Part shown: piece by piece, positions 33,905-43,259 of the stretch
Layout: the number at the start of each line of letters is the position of its first letter
How positions within the stretch are numbered: the stretch's first letter is position 1
DNA from: Sphingobacterium sp.
GTDB lineage: Bacteria; Bacteroidota; Bacteroidia; Sphingobacteriales; Sphingobacteriaceae
Direction of reading: 5' to 3'
Assembly (NCBI GenBank): GCA_029239355.1
Contig: JAQZAZ010000003.1
Location: forward strand, 99,369-163,368
Length of the DNA: 64,000 nucleotides
Program-made: the position numbers and the translations under genes
Notes under the pieces: model-generated
What the model saw: the letters and a program-made list of their open reading frames with translations, nothing else
What the model was told of the DNA's origin: nothing
The model's database searches: none

Positions 33905-35638
33905 TTATTTATTATGTTTGATAATGATCATTTTAGCTTTCTCTTTAGCAGATACTTCGGCACCGCTTTTTCCAATCAATGCAACGGTATAAATTCCGGG
34001 TTCGTGGGCAGGCAATGCTCTTTTGATTTTTGTGTAGAGTGATTTATCAGCGATAAAGTCTGTAGATTTCAATACATCAATATCTTCGGCCCACACGCCA
34101 GGAACCACATCGGGCTTAGATCGATAAGCCATAATTTGGTAAGGCTCCATCATCATATTCATATTCGTGTAAGGCATATTTGTCGACGGAATTCCGGGCT
34201 GAAGATTCACATTGGAATGATTTCCGATGGCTTGCCCATTTGGAAGTGTAAACGTGATATAAGGATTACCAATGGATAGATTTAAGAAACGATTGAAAAA
34301 GAAAAACTTAAAGGCGAGCCTGCTATACGTTCCATCATCTTCGGCAGGTAAAGGCAGCGTACCACTGAGATCATTAGCAATCAGTAACAGTTGAGCCTTT
34401 CCATTTTGATCCGGGTATATCCAAATCGTATAATTTTGATTACTCCGTAACTCCGAATTTAAGGAAGCGATAACATTGCCCGAATTGTCGACTGCCTCGA
34501 TCGTATACCGTTTCTGGGTAAATACACCGTAGCCGCTCACTTCTCCAAAATCAAGGCCCGATGCAAGCGTTTTTCCTTCTATCTTAAATCCGATAGATTG
34601 GTCTTTGTATGCATTGACTCCCTGTATCCGGAGATAACTTTGGTTTACCGGCGCGGCGATATCTGTAATAATCTGAAATGAATTCTGATACACATTAACA
34701 GTTTCATCTATTTCATTGGAGATATAGCTAAATTTCTGCGGAGCAACTACAATCGTATATACCCCACCGGGCTTGAAGTCCTGAATGGGTGCATAGACCA
34801 GATTAGTTGATCTTGCATGATTTTCCGGGATAGTAGAAGTTGGCAGATCAATCAGACCATATTCATGTCGTTCGGATCCCAATGCAGGAAGCGGTCTCCC
34901 ATCCTGAAGCAATACCTTGAATTGATAAGTACCGTAAGGCAATTCAACATAATCAGATACCTTGCGGGCAACGGATATTGCATTCGTCTTTGGGCTAACT
35001 AGCGTACCGTCGGCATAGGCCAGCGATATCTCCCCAACCAAATTCTCCTGTGGCCCCGTCAATCCACTGGCTGGATTTTTAATTGCCCCAGCTAGATTCA
35101 CAATCCTGATCTTGAAATGATCGGGTTTGCTCGGACTTGTCGCAGCCCGCGCTATGGAGACAACCTCAGGCTGACCATTCATGAACGTAGTTGGCAGTAA
35201 AAAATAGTCTTTGGGCGTATCGTAACTATTATTTACATTGACTTTAAGATCATGGTCTAGCCCAAATCCCGCATAATAACGTGCGGCAAAACTCAATTCA
35301 GCCTCTTCATTCTGGTTAAAAAGATCTTGTGGAATAGGCCATATTTTCCCCAGGCGTCCATCCGTTGGGAAATAGGATGTCCCCGGATATTTGTGGTTAC
35401 CCGGGTTTAGCGGATGTAATACCACGAAATTGGTCAAGCTATCACCATTGGCAATAAGTTGGTTGTAGTCAAATAAGTTAATAATTCTCGAATTCGAACT
35501 TGGCCTATTTTCGGTTACAGGGCGGTTGTCGGTAATAACGTCCAACTTTTCTTTTTTACAAGCGGAAAAAGAAAGGGAACATACAGCCGAAATTCCTAAT
35601 AACCACCAATAGCTATTGGCAAATACATTGATTTTCAT
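33905..35638 (-). CDS. DUF4397-like surface lipoprotein
   Basis: The 577-aa product has lipobox FSAC. It carries a Bacteroidota lipoprotein pattern: FKIRIVNLAGAI ... VELPYGTYQFKVLLQDG ... FKPGGVYTIVVAP around residues 170-305 resembles a DUF4397 domain, with a further beta-rich region to the C-terminus. Its start is 4 nt after the stop of the STN-type receptor, so the two are translationally linked and probably form an outer-membrane complex in place of SusD. Confidence 0.8.
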   Translation of the reverse strand: MKINVFANSYWWLLGISAVCSLSFSACKKEKLDVITDNRPVTENRPSSNSRIINLFDYNQLIANGDSLTNFVVLHPLNPGNHKYPGTSYFPTDGRLGKIWPIPQDLFNQNEEAELSFAARYYAGFGLDHDLKVNVNNSYDTPKDYFLLPTTFMNGQPEVVSIARAATSPSKPDHFKIRIVNLAGAIKNPASGLTGPQENLVGEISLAYADGTLVSPKTNAISVARKVSDYVELPYGTYQFKVLLQDGRPLPALGSERHEYGLIDLPTSTIPENHARSTNLVYAPIQDFKPGGVYTIVVAPQKFSYISNEIDETVNVYQNSFQIITDIAAPVNQSYLRIQGVNAYKDQSIGFKIEGKTLASGLDFGEVSGYGVFTQKRYTIEAVDNSGNVIASLNSELRSNQNYTIWIYPDQNGKAQLLLIANDLSGTLPLPAEDDGTYSRLAFKFFFFNRFLNLSIGNPYITFTLPNGQAIGNHSNVNLQPGIPSTNMPYTNMNMMMEPYQIMAYRSKPDVVPGVWAEDIDVLKSTDFIADKSLYTKIKRALPAHEPGIYTVALIGKSGAEVSAKEKAKMIIIKHNK

Positions 35639-35642
35639 TGGA

Positions 35643-38600
35643 TTAAAATAAGTTATAGGTAAAACCGATCATAATTTCCGCACCACGTTTGTAGCTCCGG
35701 TTGATGTATTCATTTCCATACCATTTCCCGCCGGTTTGTGGATTTGCATACACTGTTTTTATGGCAGGATTCATAATATTCTTTGCATAGCCCTTAAATA
35801 AGATTCGTCTATTGAGCTTTTGTGAGAATACAAAATCAAGATAAGGTACAGGTTGTGTATACAGATCAGGCTCCCCTGTCAGATTGATCTGTACCAAGCG
35901 TTCGCCCACCATATTGAAGGTCAAGGTCAAATCTGTTCCAGACTTGTCATTATCATAATTTAACCAAGCATTGATGGAATAAGGAGCTTGCTCAAACAGT
36001 GGGCTATTTTTAGGCGTGTACCGGTCAAGGGAACGATTCGCTTCATAACGTTCGGCAGATTTTTTTATCTCACTCTGTGCCAACAATAGGTTGGTACCGA
36101 GAAACAGGTTTTTTAAAGGATCATATAAGCTTCCTAAATTCTTGACTACCTCGAACTCCAGTCCCCACACTTTACCGACATTAGCATCATTTTGAAATTG
36201 AATTGTCGGAAATTCCGGGTAAGTGGCCGCCAGACCCTCCGTTTTTAAATTAAAGACTTTGACCAATTGGTTCTCGATACGTTTTCCAAAAGCAGAAATA
36301 GCGATCACTTCCCCTTTTGCGGGAAACCATTCCCAACGAAAATCTGCATTTTGTGTATACTGATTTTTCAGATTAGGATTACCTACGACCAACCCCATCT
36401 GGAAAGCATCAAATTCAAATACGTTCGTAATTTCTCTCAACTCCGGTCTTGCCAAGGTCGTATTGAAAGCTCCACGAAAATTCATATTATCGTTAAGCGT
36501 ATAAGTAGCATTTACCGAATAAAAAGGTTTGTAACCCGTTTTATAGACAGAATTTGGATTAATTGGATCCAATGGAATACGTGTTCCATCCGGAGATGTT
36601 GCCGTTAGTGCAGGATCTAAAAACACATTAGCTGTATCTACTGCTGACCCGATATTGGTCAGCTCAAACCGTACACCACCCGCTATACGTAGTTGCTCTG
36701 CAATTTTAAGATCCAACATACCATAAAGCGCATTCGTCTCGAAATAACCTTTATAGTTATTTGGTGATTTTTGGCTATTGTATAGAAATCCCCCTATAGG
36801 CATCATTCCTTCTCCCTGTCCGGCCTTGGGTAGCACAACGCCAACTATTTCATTGCTGACCAGGCGATCCAGATTGCCCTGAACATCATACAATGGAATG
36901 GATTTATTGCCCGTAAAATTCGATCCTGGCAGAAACAATTGGTTTTCCATGAATTTACGGTCTCTGAACAGGTAGTTAAAGCCCGTCTTTAACGATTGTT
37001 TCTGTCCAAACAGCTTAAAAGGAATATTTAAATCCGCTTTTGCATTAAAATTGTCCTCATTTAAATTTCGCCATCTCCGACCATTGGGTTCAGCCTGAAT
37101 AATGCCATAATTTCCAAATCCGTTTACATAGCCTGATGTGAGTGCATACAGGTGTTCAGAATAGACATAATCATCGCTACCTGCCTGTTCTCCAATAATC
37201 GGCCGTCTATACCAGCCTCCGCCCCTGGGGGTGTAATCCACCAGACTTACAAATCTAAAATCCGGATCATTTTGGGTGGATTTTGATGTCGCCACGTTAT
37301 AGCTCAATCGCGGGGAAAATTCATCTTTCAAAAACTTATGTTCACCTTGTAAATTAAACGTATTCAGATTTCGAAAAGTCTGTTTTAAAGAATGAATGGT
37401 GCTTCGGACCTCTCCCGGTAATCCGGAATATTCATAACGTCCATTCAGATTAGTTGCGATGGATTCACCACCCCAGCTTCCGAGGTATTGCATGCTGATT
37501 TCATGTTGCGGATTAAACCGATAGGTAACACCCACAAGCGTACCATAGTTAAGAGTTTCTGTCCCTGTATTTTCTTGATAGGTCTGATATTTGCCCATAA
37601 ATAAGCTATTGGGTGTAATATAATTGGGGATATTTCTAAAACTAAATATATCGGGATTGCCTGTGACGACACCTTGGTAGATACTGTATTGTGTCAGTTC
37701 GCCTTGATAAGTATCAGAGAACCTTCGGTAATAATTTCCACCGACAACAAGTCCCAACTTGTGTTTACCGAAGACATCGTAGCTATTTCCAAAGGTAGCG
37801 GAATACAGTTGATTCATAGGTGCCCGGCGATATCGCGTCGTCATGACAGGATCAAAACTTTTCATAATACCATTGATACGGTTCACTTCCTGATAGCCGG
37901 AAGTGCTATAATTGCTATTGGCAATCATATCCTGAATAGAACTGAGTCCATTTGGGTATTGCTTTGAGAGATCCAGGAAATCATTCGACAGGTCTTTTTT
38001 ATTGATTCGTGTCCCTAATAATCCCATTTCACTATTCCAGAAGCTATTATAGTTACCACCTAGACCGATATTCGAATTGAGCCCCGTCTGCGCGATAAGT
38101 TCGAATGTCATCTTATCAGGTACAGATTTCGTTTTGAGCTCAACGATACCTGAAGCTGCATCCGCAGGCTTATCTGGCGTAACTGTTTTATATACGGTAA
38201 TATTGTCCAGAAGTGAAGCAGGAACGAGATCTAAGGGGATAGCACTACGGTCAGGATCTGAGGATGCCAAACGTACCCCATTCAATTGTCCAATTACAGA
38301 CCGGTCCCCTAGCCCTCTAACGGCAATATATTTATCATCCGTTACGGTCACTCCCGTGACACGCTGAAGTGCCTGAGTAGTTGTGATACTTCCTGTTCGC
38401 TCTATCATTTCAGCGGAAATAGCATCCTGTACAATGGATGCACGTTTACGTTCTTCCAGTACGGCCGTTTCTGTATTCGTTTTGCGCCTTGCCTGAACAG
38501 TGACCTCCTCCAAAGCAGTCGCAAGTGGTGCCAAACTAATCGCAAGATTTGCCTGTGCTTCTTTTATCTCCAGTTCTCTTGTCTGATAGCCTAAATACGA

Positions 38601-39110
38601 AACAACCAATGTTGCTGGAATTCTGGCAACCGTTAAGGAGAAGTTTCCATTGCCATCGGAATTTGTTCCGCCCGAGGTTCCCTTGACACGGATGGACACA
38701 CTGGCCAGCGCGCGCTTGGTTTCCTGGTCGGTTACCCGCCCCGAAAGGAGCTGTTGCTGTAAAATAGAAGCCGCTTTGTTGGAACCCGAAGGTGCAGCCG
38801 TCACAACAACCAATTTATTTTTCACGACATAACCAAAAGGCTGTCCTGCAAAACAGGTCGCTAACGCCTCCTCCACGGTCGCATTTTTGAGGCTTATATT
38901 AATGGTTTTCGCTCGATTAAATAAGCCATTATCATAAAAAAAATCATAGCCGCTCTGCTGCCTTATTTCTTTTAAAATAGTTGGGATATTGCTATTTTGC
39001 CTGTTGAGTGTAATCCGTTGACCATAAGTAAACGCACTGACTTTCACCAACAAACAAGTTAAAAATACCATGGTGATTTTCATAACACGCATGCATTGAT
39101 AAAAACTCAT
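35643..39110 (-). CDS. STN-domain TonB-dependent receptor (FecA-like transducer)
   Basis: The 1155-aa protein has a signal peptide (FLTCLLVKVSAFTYGQ), an STN domain (residues ~35-105, NIPTILKEIRQQSGYDFFY ... ATVEEALATCFAGQPFGY), a carboxypeptidase-D regulatory-like domain (~120-200), a plug (TTTQALQRVTGVTV ... VRGLGDRSVIGQLNGVRL), and a barrel ending in YNLF. The STN domain is the periplasmic part that signals to a FecR protein, and FecR and sigma genes lie directly upstream. So it should take up a ligand and switch the locus on. It lies 127 nt after fecR. Confidence 0.9.
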   Translation of the reverse strand: MSFYQCMRVMKITMVFLTCLLVKVSAFTYGQRITLNRQNSNIPTILKEIRQQSGYDFFYDNGLFNRAKTINISLKNATVEEALATCFAGQPFGYVVKNKLVVVTAAPSGSNKAASILQQQLLSGRVTDQETKRALASVSIRVKGTSGGTNSDGNGNFSLTVARIPATLVVSYLGYQTRELEIKEAQANLAISLAPLATALEEVTVQARRKTNTETAVLEERKRASIVQDAISAEMIERTGSITTTQALQRVTGVTVTDDKYIAVRGLGDRSVIGQLNGVRLASSDPDRSAIPLDLVPASLLDNITVYKTVTPDKPADAASGIVELKTKSVPDKMTFELIAQTGLNSNIGLGGNYNSFWNSEMGLLGTRINKKDLSNDFLDLSKQYPNGLSSIQDMIANSNYSTSGYQEVNRINGIMKSFDPVMTTRYRRAPMNQLYSATFGNSYDVFGKHKLGLVVGGNYYRRFSDTYQGELTQYSIYQGVVTGNPDIFSFRNIPNYITPNSLFMGKYQTYQENTGTETLNYGTLVGVTYRFNPQHEISMQYLGSWGGESIATNLNGRYEYSGLPGEVRSTIHSLKQTFRNLNTFNLQGEHKFLKDEFSPRLSYNVATSKSTQNDPDFRFVSLVDYTPRGGGWYRRPIIGEQAGSDDYVYSEHLYALTSGYVNGFGNYGIIQAEPNGRRWRNLNEDNFNAKADLNIPFKLFGQKQSLKTGFNYLFRDRKFMENQLFLPGSNFTGNKSIPLYDVQGNLDRLVSNEIVGVVLPKAGQGEGMMPIGGFLYNSQKSPNNYKGYFETNALYGMLDLKIAEQLRIAGGVRFELTNIGSAVDTANVFLDPALTATSPDGTRIPLDPINPNSVYKTGYKPFYSVNATYTLNDNMNFRGAFNTTLARPELREITNVFEFDAFQMGLVVGNPNLKNQYTQNADFRWEWFPAKGEVIAISAFGKRIENQLVKVFNLKTEGLAATYPEFPTIQFQNDANVGKVWGLEFEVVKNLGSLYDPLKNLFLGTNLLLAQSEIKKSAERYEANRSLDRYTPKNSPLFEQAPYSINAWLNYDNDKSGTDLTLTFNMVGERLVQINLTGEPDLYTQPVPYLDFVFSQKLNRRILFKGYAKNIMNPAIKTVYANPQTGGKWYGNEYINRSYKRGAEIMIGFTYNLF

Positions 39111-39237
39111 ATATTTGTTGTTAATATTATTTGATGATTATTGAATCGCAACGTTATCGATAAGCTTAACACATTGACCAAGGGTGTTACCAGCACCTTT
39201 GGTTGTTTTCATTTGGCTTATCGCATGATTAGATAGG

Positions 39238-40440
39238 TCAATCTATCACGATAAGCCTCCTTCCATTAATTTTTATTTTTACTTTCCCAGTGATTTCTAA
39301 CATATCAATGATGGTGGATAACGGCTGAGAACGCGATACCATACCATCAAATTTGAGTTTTTCTAGTCGTTGCGGACACTCCACATCCACATTGTACCAC
39401 CTCGAAATCTTACGCAACAAACTACTCAACTCTTCACCTTTAAATACAAAATCGCCCTGTGTCCATGACACATCTTGCGAACTATCAGTATTATCTATAC
39501 GCAAGCGCTCACTTAACAATGACCTTTGTCCAGGTTTCAATAAAACAGATTCATTCCTTTTTAAAGAAGTAACGCGCACACTGCCTTCCAGCAACGTTGT
39601 CGTGGTATAAGGTTCATCGGGATAAGCATTGACATTGAAATGAGTTCCGAGTACTTCAATTTTTTGTTCTGCTGTTTCCACATAAAAAGGAATCCGTTTT
39701 TTATCCCCTCCAGTCTGCACTTCCAATTTTGAGATTTCAAAATAGATTTCACCCGTCATACGTACAGTTCGGGCATTTTGAGCAAACTTCAATGGATAGG
39801 TCAATGTTGAATTTGCATTCAGAAAAGCTTTAGAGCCATCGGGTAGAATAACCTGATATTGATTGCCGCGATTGGTTGTAATTTTATTGACCGCAGCAGT
39901 GGCCGCAGCATCCTGCTCAACGGCTCGATAGACCAACTCACCGTTTTTGTTCTTCTGAATCTCCACCCCACCTTGAAGCGCAACAACACTCCCATTGCGA
40001 ATGTCAGTTAAGGAAATTACCGAACCATCTTTTAAAGTCAACAGTGCAGCCTCTTGTCCTGGAGAACCAATATGTTGGGCTATTGCTTTTGTTTCCTTAG
40101 GAGCTTGTTGCCGGAATAATAACAGTGAAATTGCCCCCACAGCAAGTAAGGCGGCTGCAATTTTAAACCAGACCGTTTTGCCAATTTTCTTAAAACGGTG
40201 CTGGTCAGAACGCTTTTTTATCTGTTGCTGCAAACGGAAATAATTTGTCTGCACAGATTCTTCACCGGAATAATAGCCCAATGCCAGGATAGTCGCCTTT
40301 AATTCTCCAATGGACTGTTGATGTTCCGGATATTTTTGCAACCATTTTTCCCATTTCTCGATATCCTCTTTATCCGTTCTCTTGCAATAATTAATAAAAG
40401 ATTCATCTTGCAATAAAGCCTGTAAATTAAGTTCGTCCAT
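39238..40440 (-). CDS. FecR-family anti-sigma factor
   Basis: The 400-aa protein has a cytosolic N-terminal region (residues 1-85), a single membrane helix (about 86-108, VWFKIAAALLAVGAISLLLF), a periplasmic FecR domain (NRGNQYQVILPDGSKAFLNANSTL ... VEVLGTHFNVNAY type) and a C-terminal DUF4974/STN-like part (LSSLLRKISRWYNVDVECP). It holds the ECF sigma inactive until the receptor signals. It lies 60 nt after the sigma gene. Confidence 0.92.
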   Translation of the reverse strand: MDELNLQALLQDESFINYCKRTDKEDIEKWEKWLQKYPEHQQSIGELKATILALGYYSGEESVQTNYFRLQQQIKKRSDQHRFKKIGKTVWFKIAAALLAVGAISLLLFRQQAPKETKAIAQHIGSPGQEAALLTLKDGSVISLTDIRNGSVVALQGGVEIQKNKNGELVYRAVEQDAAATAAVNKITTNRGNQYQVILPDGSKAFLNANSTLTYPLKFAQNARTVRMTGEIYFEISKLEVQTGGDKKRIPFYVETAEQKIEVLGTHFNVNAYPDEPYTTTTLLEGSVRVTSLKRNESVLLKPGQRSLLSERLRIDNTDSSQDVSWTQGDFVFKGEELSSLLRKISRWYNVDVECPQRLEKLKFDGMVSRSQPLSTIIDMLEITGKVKIKINGRRLIVID

Positions 40441-40500
40441 TCTGCTCTAATTGTAATTTATCCAATAGAGCAAGGGACATCATTTTTTCACTACTTATTT

Positions 40501-41121
40501 TTAAGAAAAAATCAACAAAAATGAAGAAAGCAGTCCTACGGCCACTTTAAGAAAGATTTCTTGTTCATTGGACAGATTATTTTTGATCTTTTCCAGTGAC
40601 TTATAGATGGTATTATAAATGGTATGAATAGAAACTTGATTCGCATCAGCGATCTCCTGACAGGAAAGATCTAGAAAAAAGCGCTGATAAATAACCAGAC
40701 GTTGTTTTGCGCCCAGCTGTTCCAGGTGTTCTTGTACCAATTGCGCAACAGTATCTGTTGTTACCGTACGAATATATTGTTCTTCGACAGATTGATGGAC
40801 TGCTGGATCATGTGCTTCTTCGGAAAAATCCAGATCCGCTAGTTGCAACATTTCCTTCCGAAAGAGCTTTCGAAAGAACACGGTGATAATATAATTGTGA
40901 TGATTTCGTATTTGTCGATTGCCTGTTTTTTTCTCCCACAGATGTAAGAACACATCATTGATACTATCCTGAATGCGCTGCATCGACATTTTTTTCTTCA
41001 GCCCCAAATACGAAAGATAATGGTAATAGTGTTTATATAAAATATAAAATGACTCTTCACATTCATCTTCCACAAATTGGTCCCAAACATTCCTTAAATC
41101 TTTTCCGGTTAGTGCAAACAT
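40501..41121 (-). CDS. ECF RNA polymerase sigma factor
   Basis: The 206-aa protein has sigma2 (SFYILYKHYYHYLSYLGLKK ... SINDVFLHLWEKK) and sigma4 (LEQLGAKQRLVIYQRFFLDLSCQEIADANQVSIHTIYNTIYKSLEKI). An extra hydrophobic C-terminal tail (FLKVAVGLLSSFLLIFS) is typical of Bacteroidota FecI-type ECF factors. It is the first gene of the surface locus and should drive its transcription when released by the FecR protein. Confidence 0.92.
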   Translation of the reverse strand: MFALTGKDLRNVWDQFVEDECEESFYILYKHYYHYLSYLGLKKKMSMQRIQDSINDVFLHLWEKKTGNRQIRNHHNYIITVFFRKLFRKEMLQLADLDFSEEAHDPAVHQSVEEQYIRTVTTDTVAQLVQEHLEQLGAKQRLVIYQRFFLDLSCQEIADANQVSIHTIYNTIYKSLEKIKNNLSNEQEIFLKVAVGLLSSFLLIFS

Positions 41122-41321
41122 GATCTCCTGGTAACGATGACTTTGAGCAAAAGAACAAAAGTCTTATTAACAAGAGATTAAGCCAAGATGAAGAATAAGG
41201 AAATTGTACGTAAATTAGAATTATAAAAACGATATAAACCTCATGATACTGACATTACTTTAAAAATCTAATTTTTTATCAAAAACAAAGAGTACTAATC
41301 AATAAAAAATTTCAACAGGAA

Positions 41322-41789
41322 ATGGAAAAGCAGCGATTTATTGCAAGCAGACTTAGAGAAATTTTATTAAACGGTCATTGGATTGCAAATACCAACTATC
41401 AGGAACAACTGTCAGATATCAGTTGGGAACAGGCTATCCTGAAGATCAACAATTTAAATACGATTGCCACACTCACCTATCACATCAATTATTACTTAAA
41501 GGGATTACTTGCCGCATTTGAAACGGGAAAGCTGGAAATTAATGATAAATACAGTTTTGATTTACCTGAAATAACCGGAAAGAACGATTGGGATAAACTT
41601 CGCTCTGATTTTTTGACAAATGCAGCCCTTTTTGCCGATAAAGTCGAACAATTTGATGCAGAAATTTTTGATCAGCCTTTTTTTAATGAGAAATATGGAT
41701 CCTATCTAAGGAATATTGAGGGTGTGATTGAACACAGTTATTATCATCTGGGACAAATCGTATTGATCAAAAAAATAATCACTCAATGA
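41322..41789 (+). CDS. DinB-like (DUF1572 type) four-helix protein
   Basis: The 155-aa protein is helical with conserved features of the DinB superfamily: an N-terminal helix, TLTYHINYYLKGLLAAFETG with a likely metal His, and HSYYHLGQIVLIKK with the second His pair. DinB-like proteins are metal-dependent thiol transferases or hydrolases of unclear role. It is cytosolic, stands alone and is divergent from the sigma gene. Confidence 0.8.
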   Translation: MEKQRFIASRLREILLNGHWIANTNYQEQLSDISWEQAILKINNLNTIATLTYHINYYLKGLLAAFETGKLEINDKYSFDLPEITGKNDWDKLRSDFLTNAALFADKVEQFDAEIFDQPFFNEKYGSYLRNIEGVIEHSYYHLGQIVLIKKIITQ

Positions 41790-41885
41790 GAAGGAAAAGT
41801 GGCCTTTCAGTAACCTGTCTGTATATAGATCTTACTGAAGCTGAAGCAAAGTGTATCCCATAATATAGATCCTAGCAGATTTATG

Positions 41886-41916
41886 TTGTATTACTAAAGC
41901 AATTTATCTAAGTTTG
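41886..41916 (+). promoter_or_regulatory. Promoter of the Crp-type regulator, nearly leaderless
   Basis: TTG (41886-41888), a 20-nt spacer and TAAGTTTG (41909-41916) match the consensus. The ATG at 41923 is 6 nt past the -7 box, about where transcription should start, so the message may have almost no leader. Confidence 0.5.
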
Positions 41917-41922
41917 ATCCCT

Positions 41923-42489
41923 ATGCTAGCAGCTTACTTTCGGTCTTTAGGCCTCTTCAATCCGGAAGAAATTACCGAGATTATTCAGCTTTTTGAATTC
42001 AGAAGGCTGAATAAAAATGATTTTTTTGTCAAGGAGAATCAGCCCTGTAACGAGGTCGCCTTCATTGCCTCTGGAATCTTTCGGTCATATTATACAACCT
42101 CAAGTGCAGAAGACGTCACCTATTGTTTTCGATTTCCCAATAGCTTGATCGCTGCCTACTCCTCTTTTATTACAGGCGGTCCAAGTGTTGAGACCATGCA
42201 GGCCCTCACCCCCGCAGAACTCTGGGTCATCAAAAAAAGTGCTATTGACAAACTTGCAGCTGAAAGTCTAGTCTGGACAAAATACCTCAGGATGATTGCT
42301 GAACAGCAATATCTGGAACTCGAAAAACGTATCTTTCAATTGCAGAAAGAAACAGCTTTGCAACGCTATACGGTCCTACTTCGGGATCAGCCTGAATTTG
42401 TCCGACAAATACCATTGCAGTATTTATCGTCCTATCTGGGCATCACACAACGGCATTTAAGCCGGATCCGCAATGGGATTACTTTTTAG
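41923..42489 (+). CDS. Crp/Fnr-family regulator
   Basis: The ~188-aa protein has an N-terminal cyclic-nucleotide-binding-like beta-roll (FVKENQPCNEVAFIASGIFRSYY) and a helix-turn-helix at the C-terminus (PLQYLSSYLGITQRHLSRIRNGI). The effector-binding residues of classical Crp are not obvious. A TTG-started longer frame (41914) overlaps the promoter's -7 box, so ATG at 41923 is taken. It lies 59 nt upstream of a flavodoxin-like oxidoreductase and may control it. Confidence 0.87.
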   Translation: MLAAYFRSLGLFNPEEITEIIQLFEFRRLNKNDFFVKENQPCNEVAFIASGIFRSYYTTSSAEDVTYCFRFPNSLIAAYSSFITGGPSVETMQALTPAELWVIKKSAIDKLAAESLVWTKYLRMIAEQQYLELEKRIFQLQKETALQRYTVLLRDQPEFVRQIPLQYLSSYLGITQRHLSRIRNGITF

Positions 42490-42548
42490 ACATTTGTCCT
42501 ATAATTGAAGGGACAGCCCCCCTACTTTTGTGTTATCAGAAGAATAAC

Positions 42549-43130
42549 ATGAAAAAGAGAATACTTATCATCAACGGTCACCCCAATAGGGAATCCTTCA
42601 ATTTTGGTATTGCCGCAGCTTATAAAGAAGGTGCCAAAGAATCTGGAGCGGAAGTTCGCTCGATTAACATTGCTGATCTGAATTTTAATCCCAATCTCCA
42701 GTTTGGATACCAGAAGCGGACAGAGCTCGAACCCGATCTCCTGCAAGCCTGGGAAGATATCCACTGGGCGGATCATCTAGTTTGGGTACATCCCGTTTGG
42801 TGGGGCGGTCTTCCGGCGATTATGAAAGGTTTTATTGATAGACTCTTTTTACCTGGTTTCGCTTTTCAATACCGTGAAAACTCGCTTTTTTGGGACAAAT
42901 TACTCAAAGAAAAATCCGCACGGATTATTACGACCCTAGATCAGCCCGGTTGGTATTATGCCCTTATTTACGGTAGGCCCAGTGTCAATCAGCTTAAAAG
43001 ATCAACCTTGCAATATTGTGGTATATCACCTGTGAAAGTGACTTATCTTGGCATTATAAAAACGTCCGATGCGACAAAGCGGGATAAATGGCGACATAAA
43101 ATCAAACAGCTCGGAAAAAGACAAGGTTAA
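42549..43130 (+). CDS. NAD(P)H-dependent flavodoxin-fold oxidoreductase
   Basis: The ~193-aa protein matches the quinone-reductase/KefF/MdaB-like flavodoxin fold: ILIINGHPNRESFNFGIA at the start, the WADHLVWVHPVWWGGLPAIMKGFIDRLFLPGFAF core, and TLDQPGWYYALIYGRP. Such enzymes transfer hydride to quinones or other electrophiles by FMN/FAD. An upstream start at 42528 is in frame; the ATG at 42549 fits the family start. It lies between two Crp-type regulators, which suggests redox control. Confidence 0.87.
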   Translation: MKKRILIINGHPNRESFNFGIAAAYKEGAKESGAEVRSINIADLNFNPNLQFGYQKRTELEPDLLQAWEDIHWADHLVWVHPVWWGGLPAIMKGFIDRLFLPGFAFQYRENSLFWDKLLKEKSARIITTLDQPGWYYALIYGRPSVNQLKRSTLQYCGISPVKVTYLGIIKTSDATKRDKWRHKIKQLGKRQG

Positions 43131-43202
43131 AAACTGACCTGGTTCTCTTTGCTCAATTTTTCAGGAATAAACATAAGCGTCTGTTTTTTTGTCAAATGGC
43201 AA

Positions 43203-43232
43203 TTGTACCCTTCCTGTTATCCCCTAGCTTTG
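43203..43232 (+). promoter_or_regulatory. Promoter of the purA-like gene
   Basis: TTG (43203-43205), a 19-nt spacer and TAGCTTTG (43225-43232) match the consensus exactly, 27 nt before the ATG at 43260. It confirms that start over the upstream frame opening at 43149. Confidence 0.7.
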
Positions 43233-43259
43233 ATCCCATTAATTCAACACAATAGCAAA

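Noticed and set aside
39178..39202. Hairpin between fecR and the STN receptor gene
   Set aside because: The 9-bp stem contains a G-T pair and has no T-run on the minus strand, so I do not call it a terminator or attenuator.
43149..43259. 37-codon N-terminal extension of the purA-like gene
   Set aside because: A perfect promoter lies inside it (43203-43232), and PurA proteins begin at the chosen Met.
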